A stretch of 64,000 nucleotides of DNA. Origin: Paenibacillus alba. GTDB taxonomy: Bacteria; Bacillota; Bacilli; Paenibacillales; NBRC-103111. The stretch spans positions 26,296-90,295 of the forward strand of contig NZ_JABMKZ010000033.1 of the NCBI RefSeq assembly GCF_013204855.1, given 5' to 3'. A program made the translations under genes and the position numbers. Shown piece by piece: positions 16,733-25,150 of the stretch (its first letter is position 1; every line of letters begins with the position of its first letter). Under the pieces are notes generated by a model. That model worked only from the letters and a program-made list of their open reading frames with translations. It made no database searches and was not told where the DNA came from.

Positions 16733-17797
16733 ATGAAATTCGCTTTATTCAGTCTTATGATGAATCTCCCGAATGCCTTAACTGGTGAAACACTGACAAC
16801 ACGTCAGAAATTTGAAAATGTACTCAAACAGGCTGAGCTTGCCGAGGAGCTGGGTTTTGAAGCCTATGGCGTAGGGGAGCGGCACGGAGAACCATTCCTG
16901 TCCTCTTCGCCCCCTGTTGTTTTGACAGCGATTGCTGCGAGAACCTCAACGATTCGGCTGCTGACGACGGTAACCGTGCTCAGCGTGCTCGACCCCGTCA
17001 GAGTCGCGGAGGATTATGCGACATTGGATCATCTATCCGACGGCCGGTTGGAGCTCATCATCGGGAAAGGGAATGATCCTCGCCACTATCCGCTATTTGG
17101 AATTACCGAGGAGGAGCAGTGGGACTCGCTCGCCGAGCGTTATGCGCTGCTCAAAAAGCTATGGGAAGAGGAAAATGTCACTTGGGAAGGACGGTATCGC
17201 ACCCCGCTTCATGGCGTGACGACCCAGCCAAGGCCGTTTCAGAAGCCGATTCCCATTTGGCATGGCAGCGCGTCGAGCCAGCTTTCTACAGAGCTTGCGG
17301 CGAAATATGGCGAGCCTATTTTCTCCTCGAATACGTTTCACCCACAAGCGAAGTATAAAGCGCTTATTGATCATTATCGCGAGCGTTTAGCTCATTATGG
17401 GCATGATCCGGCCAAAGCCGTCGTAGGCTCAGGTTTCGGAAGCTTATATTTGGCGAATACTTCGGAGGAAGCCATAAAGCGCTACCGCCCTTATTACGAT
17501 GCCTTCCGGGCAACCGCTTCAGCTCAGCATAATAACTCGCCCTTCAAGAATTTGGAGGACAATATTCAGAATGGTCCTGTACTCGTTGGCAGCTCGGAGC
17601 AAGTGATCGAGAAGATTCTGAACTACCAAGCCGCCTATGGACATCAGGTGCTGAGCATCAGTGTTGACGGGTTAACCGAGGCAGAGCAGCGCGAGCAGGT
17701 CGAACGGTTTGCGACGGAAGTGATGCCGGTGCTGCGTCGTGAGGTGCCCAGCACGGTATGGGAAAATCGGCCGGCACTCGTGCAGGCGAGAGGCTGA
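16733..17797 (+). CDS. Luciferase-like (LLM) flavin-dependent monooxygenase
   Basis: A 354-residue TIM-barrel enzyme of the bacterial luciferase-like family, using reduced FMN and O2. Signatures: AEELGFEAYGVGERHGEPFLSSSPPVV in part, TTVTVLSVLDPVRVAEDYATLDHLS, GRLELIIGKGND, and TQPRPFQKPIPIWHGS. Such enzymes include alkanesulfonate (SsuD) and other C-S or C-N cleaving oxygenases. Its place with SsuA/SsuC-type transporter genes supports a role in desulfonation or sulfur salvage. GGGAG precedes the ATG. No flavin reductase gene is next to it. Last gene of the unit. Confidence 0.87.
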   Translation: MKFALFSLMMNLPNALTGETLTTRQKFENVLKQAELAEELGFEAYGVGERHGEPFLSSSPPVVLTAIAARTSTIRLLTTVTVLSVLDPVRVAEDYATLDHLSDGRLELIIGKGNDPRHYPLFGITEEEQWDSLAERYALLKKLWEEENVTWEGRYRTPLHGVTTQPRPFQKPIPIWHGSASSQLSTELAAKYGEPIFSSNTFHPQAKYKALIDHYRERLAHYGHDPAKAVVGSGFGSLYLANTSEEAIKRYRPYYDAFRATASAQHNNSPFKNLEDNIQNGPVLVGSSEQVIEKILNYQAAYGHQVLSISVDGLTEAEQREQVERFATEVMPVLRREVPSTVWENRPALVQARG

Positions 17798-17839
17798 GCT
17801 GTTTGCCGCATGATCGTACACGAGATATAAGCTAAAACC

Positions 17840-17914
17840 AGACCCCTGAAACCCGTCTATGGAGCAGCGCCGCTGGCGCGTACTCCGTGAAACGTGGATT
17901 CGGGGGTTGTTTGC
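17840..17914 (+). terminator. Long imperfect hairpin, possible terminator
   Basis: CCCCTGAAACCCG...GGAG at 17841-17863 faces CTCCGTGAAACGTGG...CGGGGG, with GCGCC-GCT-GGCGC at the centre, followed by TTGTTT. Confidence 0.55.
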
Positions 17915-17930
17915 CATGCGAAAATATGGC

Positions 17931-18116
17931 GAAACGGAACTAGGGTCCGCTAATTGCCAAATAATAAGCAAAATCGGAGTGAAGAGGAACTGGAGTCCGC
18001 TATTTCCATGTAAACTGCCTACATGCAGGCAGAAACGGAAAAATAGCGTATCCTAGTTCCTCTTGTGCATCTATTTAAACCAAATGGAGTTAAATAGCGT
18101 ACTCCAGTTCCGTTTC
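17931..18116. repeat. Dispersed nested-palindrome element, copy 2 (type 2, best preserved)
   Basis: A 186-bp element bounded by perfect 10-bp inverted ends, GAAACGGAAC (17931-17940) and GTTCCGTTTC (18107-18116), extendable to about 25 bp with four mismatches. An inner inverted pair follows (AAGAGGAACTGGAGTCCGC near 17984; its partner ends GTTCCTCTT near 18063), and at the centre CTGCCT-ACATGC-AGGCAG. The whole unit could fold as one long stem. No ORF. The rest of the 17798-18299 gap has no evident gene. Confidence 0.85.
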
Positions 18117-18299
18117 AGGTAGAAGGGGCATACCGTTATCCCTAGTCTTAGGGAATGCGCAGTCCCAATTGCATCCTAGTCTGATGGCTGACGTTGAGTG
18201 AAAAACCGCAAAATAGTGGTATTTTTGCACAAAGTCACGTCACTTTTGAAACCGTATTCTTGATACACTGGTACCAAGAAGCCAAAGGGGGATGAAGAG

Positions 18300-19454
18300 A
18301 TGCTCAAAGTAGCCATAGTTGGTTCCGGAGCGATTGCCGCCGCACATATTGAAGCTTATTTGCAATTCCCGGAGCGCTGCACGATTGTTGCGATAAGCGA
18401 TATCTATGAGGATAAAGCGCAATCGCGCATCGAGCAATACAAGCTGAATGCGAAGGCCGTGAAGGATTACAAGGCCTTGCTTGTCGATGGGATTGATCTC
18501 GTTTCGATATGTACGCCTCCTTATACACATGCTTCTCTGACTGTAGAATTTCTTGAAGCGGGGTCTCACGTTATCGTGGAGAAACCGATGGCATCCTCTC
18601 TGGAAGAATGCGATCTCATGAATGAGGCAGCTAAGCGGACAGGTAAATTCGTATCAGTAGTCGCGCAGAACCGGTTCAAGACGCCGATGATGAAAATGAA
18701 ATCGGTCCTCGAAAGTGGTCTGATGGGCAAAGTTTTGCATGTTCAAGTGGATTCCTTCTGGTGGCGAGGCCACTCGTACTACGATCTGTGGTGGCGTGGC
18801 ACTTGGGAAAAGGAGGGCGGCGGACCTACGCTGAATCACGCGGTGCATCATATCGACGCATTGCTTTGGATGATGGGCAGCCCGAGCGAAGTGCAGGCAT
18901 TCATGAGCAATGTTGCGCATGACAATGCGGAGGTCGAGGATATTTCCATCGCGATGCTGCGCTATCCAGACGGTTCGCTGGGCCAGTTGACGAGCTCGGT
19001 TGTGCATCACGGCGAAGAGCAGCAGTTGATATTCCAAGGAGCGCATGCCCGTGTCTCCACGCCTTGGAAAGTTAAAGCTTCCAGCGCGTTGACCAATGGG
19101 TTTCCAGCAGCAAATCCTGAACTCGAAGCTGAACTGCAGGCTTATTATGAGGCATTGCCTGATGTGGCATACGAGGGACATGCGGGTCAAATTGACAATG
19201 TGCTGGCAGCGATTGAAACCGGTGCTGCGTTATTAATAGACGGCTATAGCGGTCGAAAGACGCTTGAATTCATTACGGCCATTTACAAATCGGCCAGTAC
19301 CGGACAGCTTGTGCAACTGCCGATTGGACCGGAGGATGCTTTTTATACACGTGAAGGTGTGCAATTAAATGCCACACATTTCTATGAGAAGCAAACGTCG
19401 ATAGAAAATTTCACAGCAAACAGTCCCATCTCAACAGGAAGCAGCTATAACTAA
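18300..19454 (+). CDS. Gfo/Idh/MocA-family oxidoreductase
   Basis: A 384-residue NAD(P)-dependent sugar or inositol dehydrogenase-like protein. The Rossmann GSGAIAAAHI lies at 8-17, the EKP catalytic motif at 94-96 (VIVEKPMA), and the substrate-domain GGGPTLNHAVHHIDAL near 175-190. GGGGGATG precedes the ATG at 18300. A second member of the family follows after 20 bp and a convergent AraC gene after that, suggesting a carbohydrate utilisation unit. Substrate unknown. Confidence 0.9.
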   Translation: MLKVAIVGSGAIAAAHIEAYLQFPERCTIVAISDIYEDKAQSRIEQYKLNAKAVKDYKALLVDGIDLVSICTPPYTHASLTVEFLEAGSHVIVEKPMASSLEECDLMNEAAKRTGKFVSVVAQNRFKTPMMKMKSVLESGLMGKVLHVQVDSFWWRGHSYYDLWWRGTWEKEGGGPTLNHAVHHIDALLWMMGSPSEVQAFMSNVAHDNAEVEDISIAMLRYPDGSLGQLTSSVVHHGEEQQLIFQGAHARVSTPWKVKASSALTNGFPAANPELEAELQAYYEALPDVAYEGHAGQIDNVLAAIETGAALLIDGYSGRKTLEFITAIYKSASTGQLVQLPIGPEDAFYTREGVQLNATHFYEKQTSIENFTANSPISTGSSYN

Positions 19455-19474
19455 TAACATAGAATAGGGGATTA

Positions 19475-20560
19475 ATGATTATGCAAAAAAGTGACGGAAT
19501 GAATTATGCGCCCATCGGTACCTTCAAATCAGTGTGTCAGCCTGGAGAATTTATTTTCGCGGCAGCAGCCTTAGATCATGGGCATATTTATGGGATGTGC
19601 AATGGCTTGAAAGAAGCAGGCGGAGAATTAAAGTGGGTCTATGATCCTGATCCCGCTAAGGTGGACAAGTTCGTGGGCATATATCCGGGCGTGCGTGTTG
19701 CCGCATCTTTGGACGAAATTCTGCAGGATACAGATGTCAAGCTTGTGGCCAGCGCTGCTATTCCATCTGATCGAGGACCGCTTGGATTAAAAGTTATGTC
19801 CAGCGGGAAAGATTATTTCACGGATAAAGCGCCGTTCACTACACTAGAGCAGTTGGAGGCGGCTCGTTCCAAGGTTGCGGAAACAGGACAGAAGTATGCT
19901 GTGTACTACAGCGAGCGGTTGCATGTTGAAAGCTCGATCTACGCGGGTCAATTGATTGAGCAAGGGGCGATTGGCCGAGTCCTCCAAGTCATTGGTCTTG
20001 GACCCCACCGGATTAGCTTGTCTAGTCGACCGGATTGGTTTTTCAATCGGGAGCAGTTTGGCGGCATTTTGTGTGATATCGGGAGTCATCAAATCGAGCA
20101 GTTTCTGTTTTTTACAGGGGCCAAGGACGCCAAGGTTGTTCATAGTAAAGTCGCGAATTATAGCTATCCGCAGCATCCTACGTTTGAAGATTTCGGCGAT
20201 GCAACTTTGATCGGAGACAATGGGGCGACGGGGTATTTCCGTGTGGATTGGATGACGCCGGACGGGCTCAGCACATGGGGGGATGGGCGTTTGACCATTC
20301 TAGGAACAGAAGGCTACATTGAGCTTCGCAAATACGTAGACATTGCCAGAGATGAGACGGGTGATCATGTGTATCTGGTCAATAAAGACGGGGAGCAGCA
20401 TTTTGCGGTAAAAGGCCAAGTTGGTTTCCCTTATTTCGGCCAACTGATTCTTGATTGTCTGAATCGCACAGAGCTTGCCATGACGCAGGAGCATACGTTC
20501 AAGGCAGCGGAATTATGTTTAATTGCGCAGCGCGATGCGATCCATCTAACACAAAGATAG
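19475..20560 (+). CDS. Divergent Gfo/Idh/MocA-family oxidoreductase
   Basis: A 361-residue protein of the same superfamily as its upstream neighbour but strongly diverged. The N-terminal nucleotide-binding region reads ALDHGHIYGM rather than a GxGxxG motif. The usual EKP is replaced by TDKAPF at about 116-121, keeping the lysine. DIGSHQIEQFLFFTGA corresponds to the conserved GGHxxD region. AGGGG at about 19466-19470 allows a start at 19475 or 19481. Probably acts with the preceding dehydrogenase on a sugar derivative. Confidence 0.83.
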   Translation: MIMQKSDGMNYAPIGTFKSVCQPGEFIFAAAALDHGHIYGMCNGLKEAGGELKWVYDPDPAKVDKFVGIYPGVRVAASLDEILQDTDVKLVASAAIPSDRGPLGLKVMSSGKDYFTDKAPFTTLEQLEAARSKVAETGQKYAVYYSERLHVESSIYAGQLIEQGAIGRVLQVIGLGPHRISLSSRPDWFFNREQFGGILCDIGSHQIEQFLFFTGAKDAKVVHSKVANYSYPQHPTFEDFGDATLIGDNGATGYFRVDWMTPDGLSTWGDGRLTILGTEGYIELRKYVDIARDETGDHVYLVNKDGEQHFAVKGQVGFPYFGQLILDCLNRTELAMTQEHTFKAAELCLIAQRDAIHLTQR

Positions 20561-20581
20561 CCTAGGTGTCTGACGTCAAGC

Positions 20582-21463
20582 TTACTTTTGACGTTGATTG
20601 CGAAACTGATGGGGCGTGCTGCCCATGTGGTTTTTAAACATTTTGCAGAAGTAAGAAGTGTTGCTTAAACCGATGGTTTCACCGATCTGGGCAATGGACA
20701 GGTCCGTTGCGTTCAGCAGCATAACAGCTTGCTGGATGCGGCGTGCCGCCACATAGTCAGAAATGCTGCCGCCTGTGCATTCTTTGAATAAATGGGACAG
20801 GTGGTGGGGGGATAAATGAAGCTCGCTAGCCATAACTTCCAGGCGCAGCGGCTCCGTGTAATGCCCCTCCAACCAGCTGAGTATGCGCTCAGCTTGATGC
20901 TTAATGCGTGTCGGACCGGCGACGCTTCGCTTAATTTCGCTGCGTTCCCAGATCGTTCTAAAAGCGCGGAAAAAAGCAATTAAAAATAAGGAAAACTCCT
21001 CCAGATAATCTTGCCTGGGCAAATCAGGCAGCTTTTCCTCCAGACTTGGAAACAAAGATAACAACGGCTCGGGCTCGCCTATCGCATAGAGGCAGGGCGC
21101 GGGCAGTTTGTTCGTATACATATGCTTGAAAAAAGCGAGCAAGCTGGGCCATTTGTCGAAATAGGGCTCATAAAGCGATGGCTCGTAATGCACAATGGAA
21201 CGAATAAAAGGCTGCTCGGCGTTCATTTGAATATGGTGAAGCTGGAACGGTTGGAAAATACATAACATGCCAGCGGTAACTTCGTAGCTCTTCTGATCGA
21301 CGATCAATGTCCCTTGTCCTTCATGGATGAACAAAATTTCAACGCCCTGATGCGCATGAAACGTCCCTTGGTATTGGGCACTGCCGATCGTTTGCCGGCG
21401 ATGCGTAAAATAAAGCGGCATCTCGTTTAAACCCAGATTTTGAATATATGTCATAAGAGGCAC
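20582..21463 (-). CDS. AraC-family transcriptional regulator
   Basis: 293 residues, with an N-terminal cupin sensor (HAHQGVEILFIHEGQGTL) and two C-terminal HTH motifs (LRLEVMASELHLSPHHLSHLFKE and TSYFCKMFKNHMGSTPHQFR, each in part). It is convergent with the two Gfo/Idh/MocA genes and is their likely regulator. No cognate operator is visible. GGGAAGTG lies just ahead of the start on the minus strand. Confidence 0.9.
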   Translation of the reverse strand: MPLMTYIQNLGLNEMPLYFTHRRQTIGSAQYQGTFHAHQGVEILFIHEGQGTLIVDQKSYEVTAGMLCIFQPFQLHHIQMNAEQPFIRSIVHYEPSLYEPYFDKWPSLLAFFKHMYTNKLPAPCLYAIGEPEPLLSLFPSLEEKLPDLPRQDYLEEFSLFLIAFFRAFRTIWERSEIKRSVAGPTRIKHQAERILSWLEGHYTEPLRLEVMASELHLSPHHLSHLFKECTGGSISDYVAARRIQQAVMLLNATDLSIAQIGETIGLSNTSYFCKMFKNHMGSTPHQFRNQRQK

Positions 21464-21587
21464 TTCCCTCTAGCCTTGATAGGAGCATATTTATTATACA
21501 TGAAACCTCCGAGTAAGCTCTAGAGATTCCACACAGGCAGGATAAACATCAGGTAGAGTCATGGCTGGGGGGATGCCAAATACTAAA

Positions 21588-21627
21588 ATAACCTTCAATG
21601 CCACGGTAACGTGAGATTGAAGGTTAT
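21588..21627 (-). terminator. Inverted repeat, probable terminator of the unknown gene at 21688
   Basis: ATAACCTTCAAT (21588-21599) pairs perfectly with ATTGAAGGTTAT (21616-21627). On the minus strand it is followed by TTTTAGTATTT. Confidence 0.6.
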
Positions 21628-21687
21628 GATGAAGGCCACACATAGGCATAAAGCTGGTTTAAAGTATGCCTAGAGCATGCTTTGCTT

Positions 21688-22452
21688 TTATTCGGCAGTT
21701 ACTTTTTGCATTTTAGCCGGGTTGTTGATTTTGTAAGGCACGGGATGTTTGGACAGCTTTTTGGCGACTATTTTACACTCGAAGGTGAGGGTGTCGCCGA
21801 TGGCAAGCTCCAACTTTTTCAGGGTATTGCTGTGGCTGGACCACGCAGTATCGACAATGAGCGCGGGCTCCAAGATGGAGACGGCTTCGTAGATCACGAC
21901 TTCATCTTCCGTATCTGAGAAATTGTTCGGTACCGTTGTAAATTCTTTGACGGTTGCGATCATCTTCACCTTGTCTTCAGGGAGCTCCAGCTTGGGAGCT
22001 TTTTCTTTTTTAGCTTTGCTTTTGGCAGAAGGGGGCTTGTCCGCTTTTTCTTGTTGAACGTTGTTCACTTCAGCAGGCACATCGTTCGCAGCCAGTTCAG
22101 TTACAGCGGAGATTTCTTCTTGCTGAACCTCACCCTCGGCAACTTCAGCGGAAGTAGCGTCTTCAGCCGTTGCTGTAAGCCTTTGGCTGTAGTTAGCAGC
22201 CTGCATTTCTTTCAGGTAAGAGGGGTGAATGCAGTGCAGCTGTTCGTTGTCGAAGGCGATGACAGCTGTCATTTTGTCGACGAAGCCTACGATGCGGCAA
22301 GGCATGTTCATGCCATTTCCTTTGTAGAAGAAGGCTTTCGTTTTGGTCGCTTTCTCTGAAAGCAAGCCCCAATCTTTGCATTGGTCCAGCTGTTCGGTTT
22401 CGTCTTCGAAGGTGTTATAGGTTAGGGGCTGGACGGTAAAAGTATGTTCCAT
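21688..22452 (-). CDS. Uncharacterised two-domain protein
   Basis: 254 residues starting MEHTFTVQPL; GGCGGAGA lies just ahead of the ATG at 22452. Residues 1-90 look like a compact beta-rich domain with a conserved-looking CRIVGFVDKMTAVIAF. Residues about 95-150 are an acidic/Ala linker and a Lys patch (SKAKKEKAPK). Residues 150-254 form a second beta-rich domain (KVKMIATVKEF, IGDTLTFECKIVAKKL). No signal peptide or membrane segment is seen, so it is probably cytoplasmic. No family recognised. It follows a 58-residue ORF by 43 bp on the same strand. Confidence 0.7.
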   Translation of the reverse strand: MEHTFTVQPLTYNTFEDETEQLDQCKDWGLLSEKATKTKAFFYKGNGMNMPCRIVGFVDKMTAVIAFDNEQLHCIHPSYLKEMQAANYSQRLTATAEDATSAEVAEGEVQQEEISAVTELAANDVPAEVNNVQQEKADKPPSAKSKAKKEKAPKLELPEDKVKMIATVKEFTTVPNNFSDTEDEVVIYEAVSILEPALIVDTAWSSHSNTLKKLELAIGDTLTFECKIVAKKLSKHPVPYKINNPAKMQKVTAE

Positions 22453-22495
22453 CAGGTCTCCGCCTTTCAATTGTAGCTATGCAGCTCTCGTGTAT

Positions 22496-22672
22496 TCATT
22501 CTTCTAACCGGTAATCATCGGTTTTCTCTCCGTCTTCCCAGATCTCGACGAAAAGGGCTTCACAGTTATCGAACTCTGCCGGCTTAAGCGACAGCGCTTT
22601 CTCCTCGTCAGGACCGACATACACATTTTCCATGGTCTCGCCGTCGAAGGAGAGAATGACGTATATTTTCAT
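22496..22672 (-). CDS. Small acidic protein of unknown function
   Basis: A 58-residue ORF from ATG at 22672 to TGA at 22496, starting MKIYVILSFDGE and ending DDYRLEE. The strong GGAGG eight bases upstream, coding-like composition and placement just upstream of the 254-residue gene support it. It is acidic and likely folds as a small beta-alpha unit. No family recognised. Confidence 0.65.
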   Translation of the reverse strand: MKIYVILSFDGETMENVYVGPDEEKALSLKPAEFDNCEALFVEIWEDGEKTDDYRLEE

Positions 22673-22761
22673 GCCAGAATGCCTCCAGTAAGTTGATATT
22701 GACCATTATAGCATAATCCGGGAAATGTTCGTACGCAGGAAGATGAGGGCCATGTTAACGC

Positions 22762-22781
22762 ATGAATTCTAAAGAATTCAT
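22762..22781. promoter_or_regulatory. Perfect 20-bp palindrome between divergent genes
   Basis: ATGAATTCT, two bases, AGAATTCAT. It lies between the minus-strand 58-residue gene and the plus-strand membrane-protein gene and may be an operator. Confidence 0.45.
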
Positions 22782-22882
22782 AAAAAATTCTTTGTTGAAA
22801 TTTTAGAAATGGATGACAGGGAAATGTTGGATGTTGTCGAAACTTTATCATTGCAAAACATGATAGATAGAGGGGGAACAAG

Positions 22883-23212
22883 TTGTTGGTAATTTGGAAA
22901 GGTTGGGGAATTTTGGCGGTGTTTATGGCGATGGCAGGTTTCGTCATTGGCATGATGATTGAAAGTGCGATTTATGGGTCTTCTAAAGGCATCCTGCATG
23001 GTTGGCCATACACGCTTACCTTGATTGCGGCAGCCGTGGGCATATGGTTCAGCGGCAAAGCATTGAATAAAAGCGCCGGACGGGTGCTCGTAGATCCGCA
23101 AACGAATCAGCAATTCAAAATGGGGACGCCTCACACCTTATTTTTCATTCCGATGCAATATACGTCGTTTGTTTTAGGCTTAATCGCTATACTGATGTTA
23201 TTTTCAAAATAG
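22883..23212 (+). CDS. Small membrane protein
   Basis: A 109-residue protein starting at TTG (22883) with GAGGGGGAA just upstream. There are hydrophobic segments at about 4-27, 37-58 and 84-107, separated by a short basic stretch and a segment VLVDPQTNQQF that resembles an edge strand on the cytoplasmic side. No family recognised with certainty. A terminator follows immediately. Confidence 0.7.
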   Translation: MLVIWKGWGILAVFMAMAGFVIGMMIESAIYGSSKGILHGWPYTLTLIAAAVGIWFSGKALNKSAGRVLVDPQTNQQFKMGTPHTLFFIPMQYTSFVLGLIAILMLFSK

Positions 23213-23223
23213 GCTCGTTCAAA

Positions 23224-23268
23224 AGGCCATTCATTTTCCCGCTGTGGGGGAGTGGATGGCTATTTTTG
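23224..23268 (+). terminator. Intrinsic terminator
   Basis: GCCATTCATTTTCCC pairs with GGGGGAGTGGATGGC, followed by TATTTTTG. Confidence 0.85.
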
Positions 23269-23423
23269 TCCATTCGGAAGGATGATGGAAGGTGCTGCCC
23301 GGCCAAAAGGATGGGTTTAAAATCATGCCAAAGTTCATATATATCAATACAAGCTGGCTCTCCAGACGTAGCAGTCAGCACTTAAAAGGGGCGTGCGAGT
23401 GAAGGGAAGAGGAGGTTTCGTGG

Positions 23424-24524
23424 ATGGCGATATGGATCCTATGTCTATGTGGAATCGGATGTCTCTCAGGATTCCTGTTGTTTCGCAAAAACGTGCTTAA
23501 AGTCAGCCAAGAACTGGACTTGAACAAGGTAACGCTGTCTGTCATTATCCCTGCTCGGAATGAAGCGGGCAATTTGCCGCAGCTTCTTCATGCGCTAAAG
23601 ATTCAAACGCTGGAACCGTATGAAATTATTGTGGTGGACGACTTTTCGGAAGATGACACACAGGCTATTGCCGAAAGTTATGGGGCAACAGTGATTGCGA
23701 ATCCTAGTCTTCCCGAGGGATGGACGGGCAAGAACTGGGCAGTTTGGAACGGATATTTGCAGTGTTCCGGCAATCTTATCGCTTTCCTTGATGCCGATAT
23801 TAAGCTTGCACCGCGGGCGCTTGAAACATTGGTTAAAGTTCGACATCAAGCCGGCGGGGTTATTTCTGTCGTTCCTTTTCATTTTACGGTGAAATGGGTT
23901 GAAAGGTTGGCGCTCATATTTAATTTTTTAGGCGTATTCGCCTTTACATCGCCATTTGAGAAAAATAATCCCCAAAAGGGTCTTTATGGCTCCTGCATTC
24001 TCACGACAAGAGAAGATTACGAAACAATCCAGGGACATGCGAGCATACGCTCAGAAATGTTAGATGATTTGAACCTTGGCGCGGCTTTTGTGCGGGCAGG
24101 CATTAGCGTCACGAATTTTCTGGGAAGCGGCCTTGTTTCTTTTCGCATGTACCCAGAAGGGATGAAAAGCCAGATTCAAGGCTTCGGCAAAGGGGCTGTA
24201 TTAGGTACGTCCAAGTTGAGAGGCGGTACCATCGCACTGGTAGCTGTTTGGGTTATCGGGCTGATTGTGTCAGATTCTTTTTTTCTATTTATCCCTACCT
24301 CATGGGGGCTGCCGCTGTTCATCGGGTATTTGATGTACATGCTGCAATTATTTTATTTTATTAAATACGTCGGTGTTTTTGGAGTTCTTATGCCGGTGCT
24401 GCATGTCCTATCAACCTTGTTTTTCCTATTTGTCATGTTGTATTCCGCCTATCAAGTTGTATTCCTGGGCCATGTATCCTGGAAAGGAAGGAAAGTCAAA
24501 GTAGGAAGCAGGCGAGCACTATGA
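23424..24524 (+). CDS. Family 2 glycosyltransferase, CrtQ-like
   Basis: A 366-residue membrane-associated GT2. One N-terminal hydrophobic helix is followed by the catalytic domain with SVIIPARNEAGNLPQLL, VVDDFSEDDT, FLDADIKLAP (DxD-type) and EMLDDLNLG, and by three C-terminal membrane segments. The pattern GWTGKNWAVWNG with these is shared with staphylococcal CrtQ, which glucosylates a carotenoid acid. AGGAGG precedes the ATG. It overlaps the next gene, a PlsY-type acyltransferase, by 4 bp, so the pair probably builds an acylated glycolipid. No carotenoid synthesis genes are in the window. Confidence 0.82.
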   Translation: MAIWILCLCGIGCLSGFLLFRKNVLKVSQELDLNKVTLSVIIPARNEAGNLPQLLHALKIQTLEPYEIIVVDDFSEDDTQAIAESYGATVIANPSLPEGWTGKNWAVWNGYLQCSGNLIAFLDADIKLAPRALETLVKVRHQAGGVISVVPFHFTVKWVERLALIFNFLGVFAFTSPFEKNNPQKGLYGSCILTTREDYETIQGHASIRSEMLDDLNLGAAFVRAGISVTNFLGSGLVSFRMYPEGMKSQIQGFGKGAVLGTSKLRGGTIALVAVWVIGLIVSDSFFLFIPTSWGLPLFIGYLMYMLQLFYFIKYVGVFGVLMPVLHVLSTLFFLFVMLYSAYQVVFLGHVSWKGRKVKVGSRRAL

Positions 24525-25147
24525 TCATCGTTTGGACGTTATGCGCTTTTGTATGCGGCTCTTTGATGTTTTCTTATTGGCTTGGCCGCATAGCTCGGAC
24601 AAATTTGAAGGTGGTTGGAGACGGGAACCCTGGAGCATTGAATCTTTGGAAAGCGGCGGGCTTCAGATGGGGGATTATGGGAATCGTGCTCGATTTTCTA
24701 AAAGGTTATCTGATCCTCGTGTTGTTGCTTGGCAGCAGCCGAATAGAGGGCTATGCGATGATTCCCGTTGCGCTGGCGCCGATTGTCGGGCATGCCTTTT
24801 CGCCTTTCCTTAAAGGCAGGGGAGGCAAAGCCATCGCGGTGACTTTTGGCGTTTGGAGTGCTTTGAGCGGATTTGAGGTTTCACTTGCTCTTGCCATCAT
24901 TTTAGCTGTTTTTTTAGGTGTTATAAAGCTTATCAACAAAGGCAAGCCCACATCGCCGGTTTCAGATGGCACGCAGGTTGTCATTGGCTTGCTGCTTGTT
25001 GGCATTTATTTGCCTCTAAGAGGATTCAGCGGCGCGGTCATTTGGGTATGGGTTGGTAATCTGTTGTTAATTGCCTACACACATAGACATGAACTGCGAG
25101 CGAGTTGGAGGCAGCTTTTCAATAGAACCGTTAAATCCATGAAATAA
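24521..25147 (+). CDS. PlsY-type glycerol-3-phosphate acyltransferase homologue
   Basis: A 208-residue membrane protein of the PlsY family (acyl-phosphate:glycerol-3-phosphate acyltransferase). The conserved GDGNPGALNLWK and GHAFSPFLKGRGGKAIAVTFG motifs are seen, with about five membrane helices. Its ATGA overlap with the CrtQ-like glycosyltransferase suggests a dedicated partner role, perhaps acylating a glycoside, rather than the housekeeping PlsY. Either reading is possible. Confidence 0.85.
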   Translation: MIIVWTLCAFVCGSLMFSYWLGRIARTNLKVVGDGNPGALNLWKAAGFRWGIMGIVLDFLKGYLILVLLLGSSRIEGYAMIPVALAPIVGHAFSPFLKGRGGKAIAVTFGVWSALSGFEVSLALAIILAVFLGVIKLINKGKPTSPVSDGTQVVIGLLLVGIYLPLRGFSGAVIWVWVGNLLLIAYTHRHELRASWRQLFNRTVKSMK

Positions 25148-25150
25148 CGC

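Noticed and set aside
22051..22359. Plus-strand ORF opposite the unknown protein gene at 21688
   Set aside because: A mirror of the minus-strand coding sequence, without a ribosome site.
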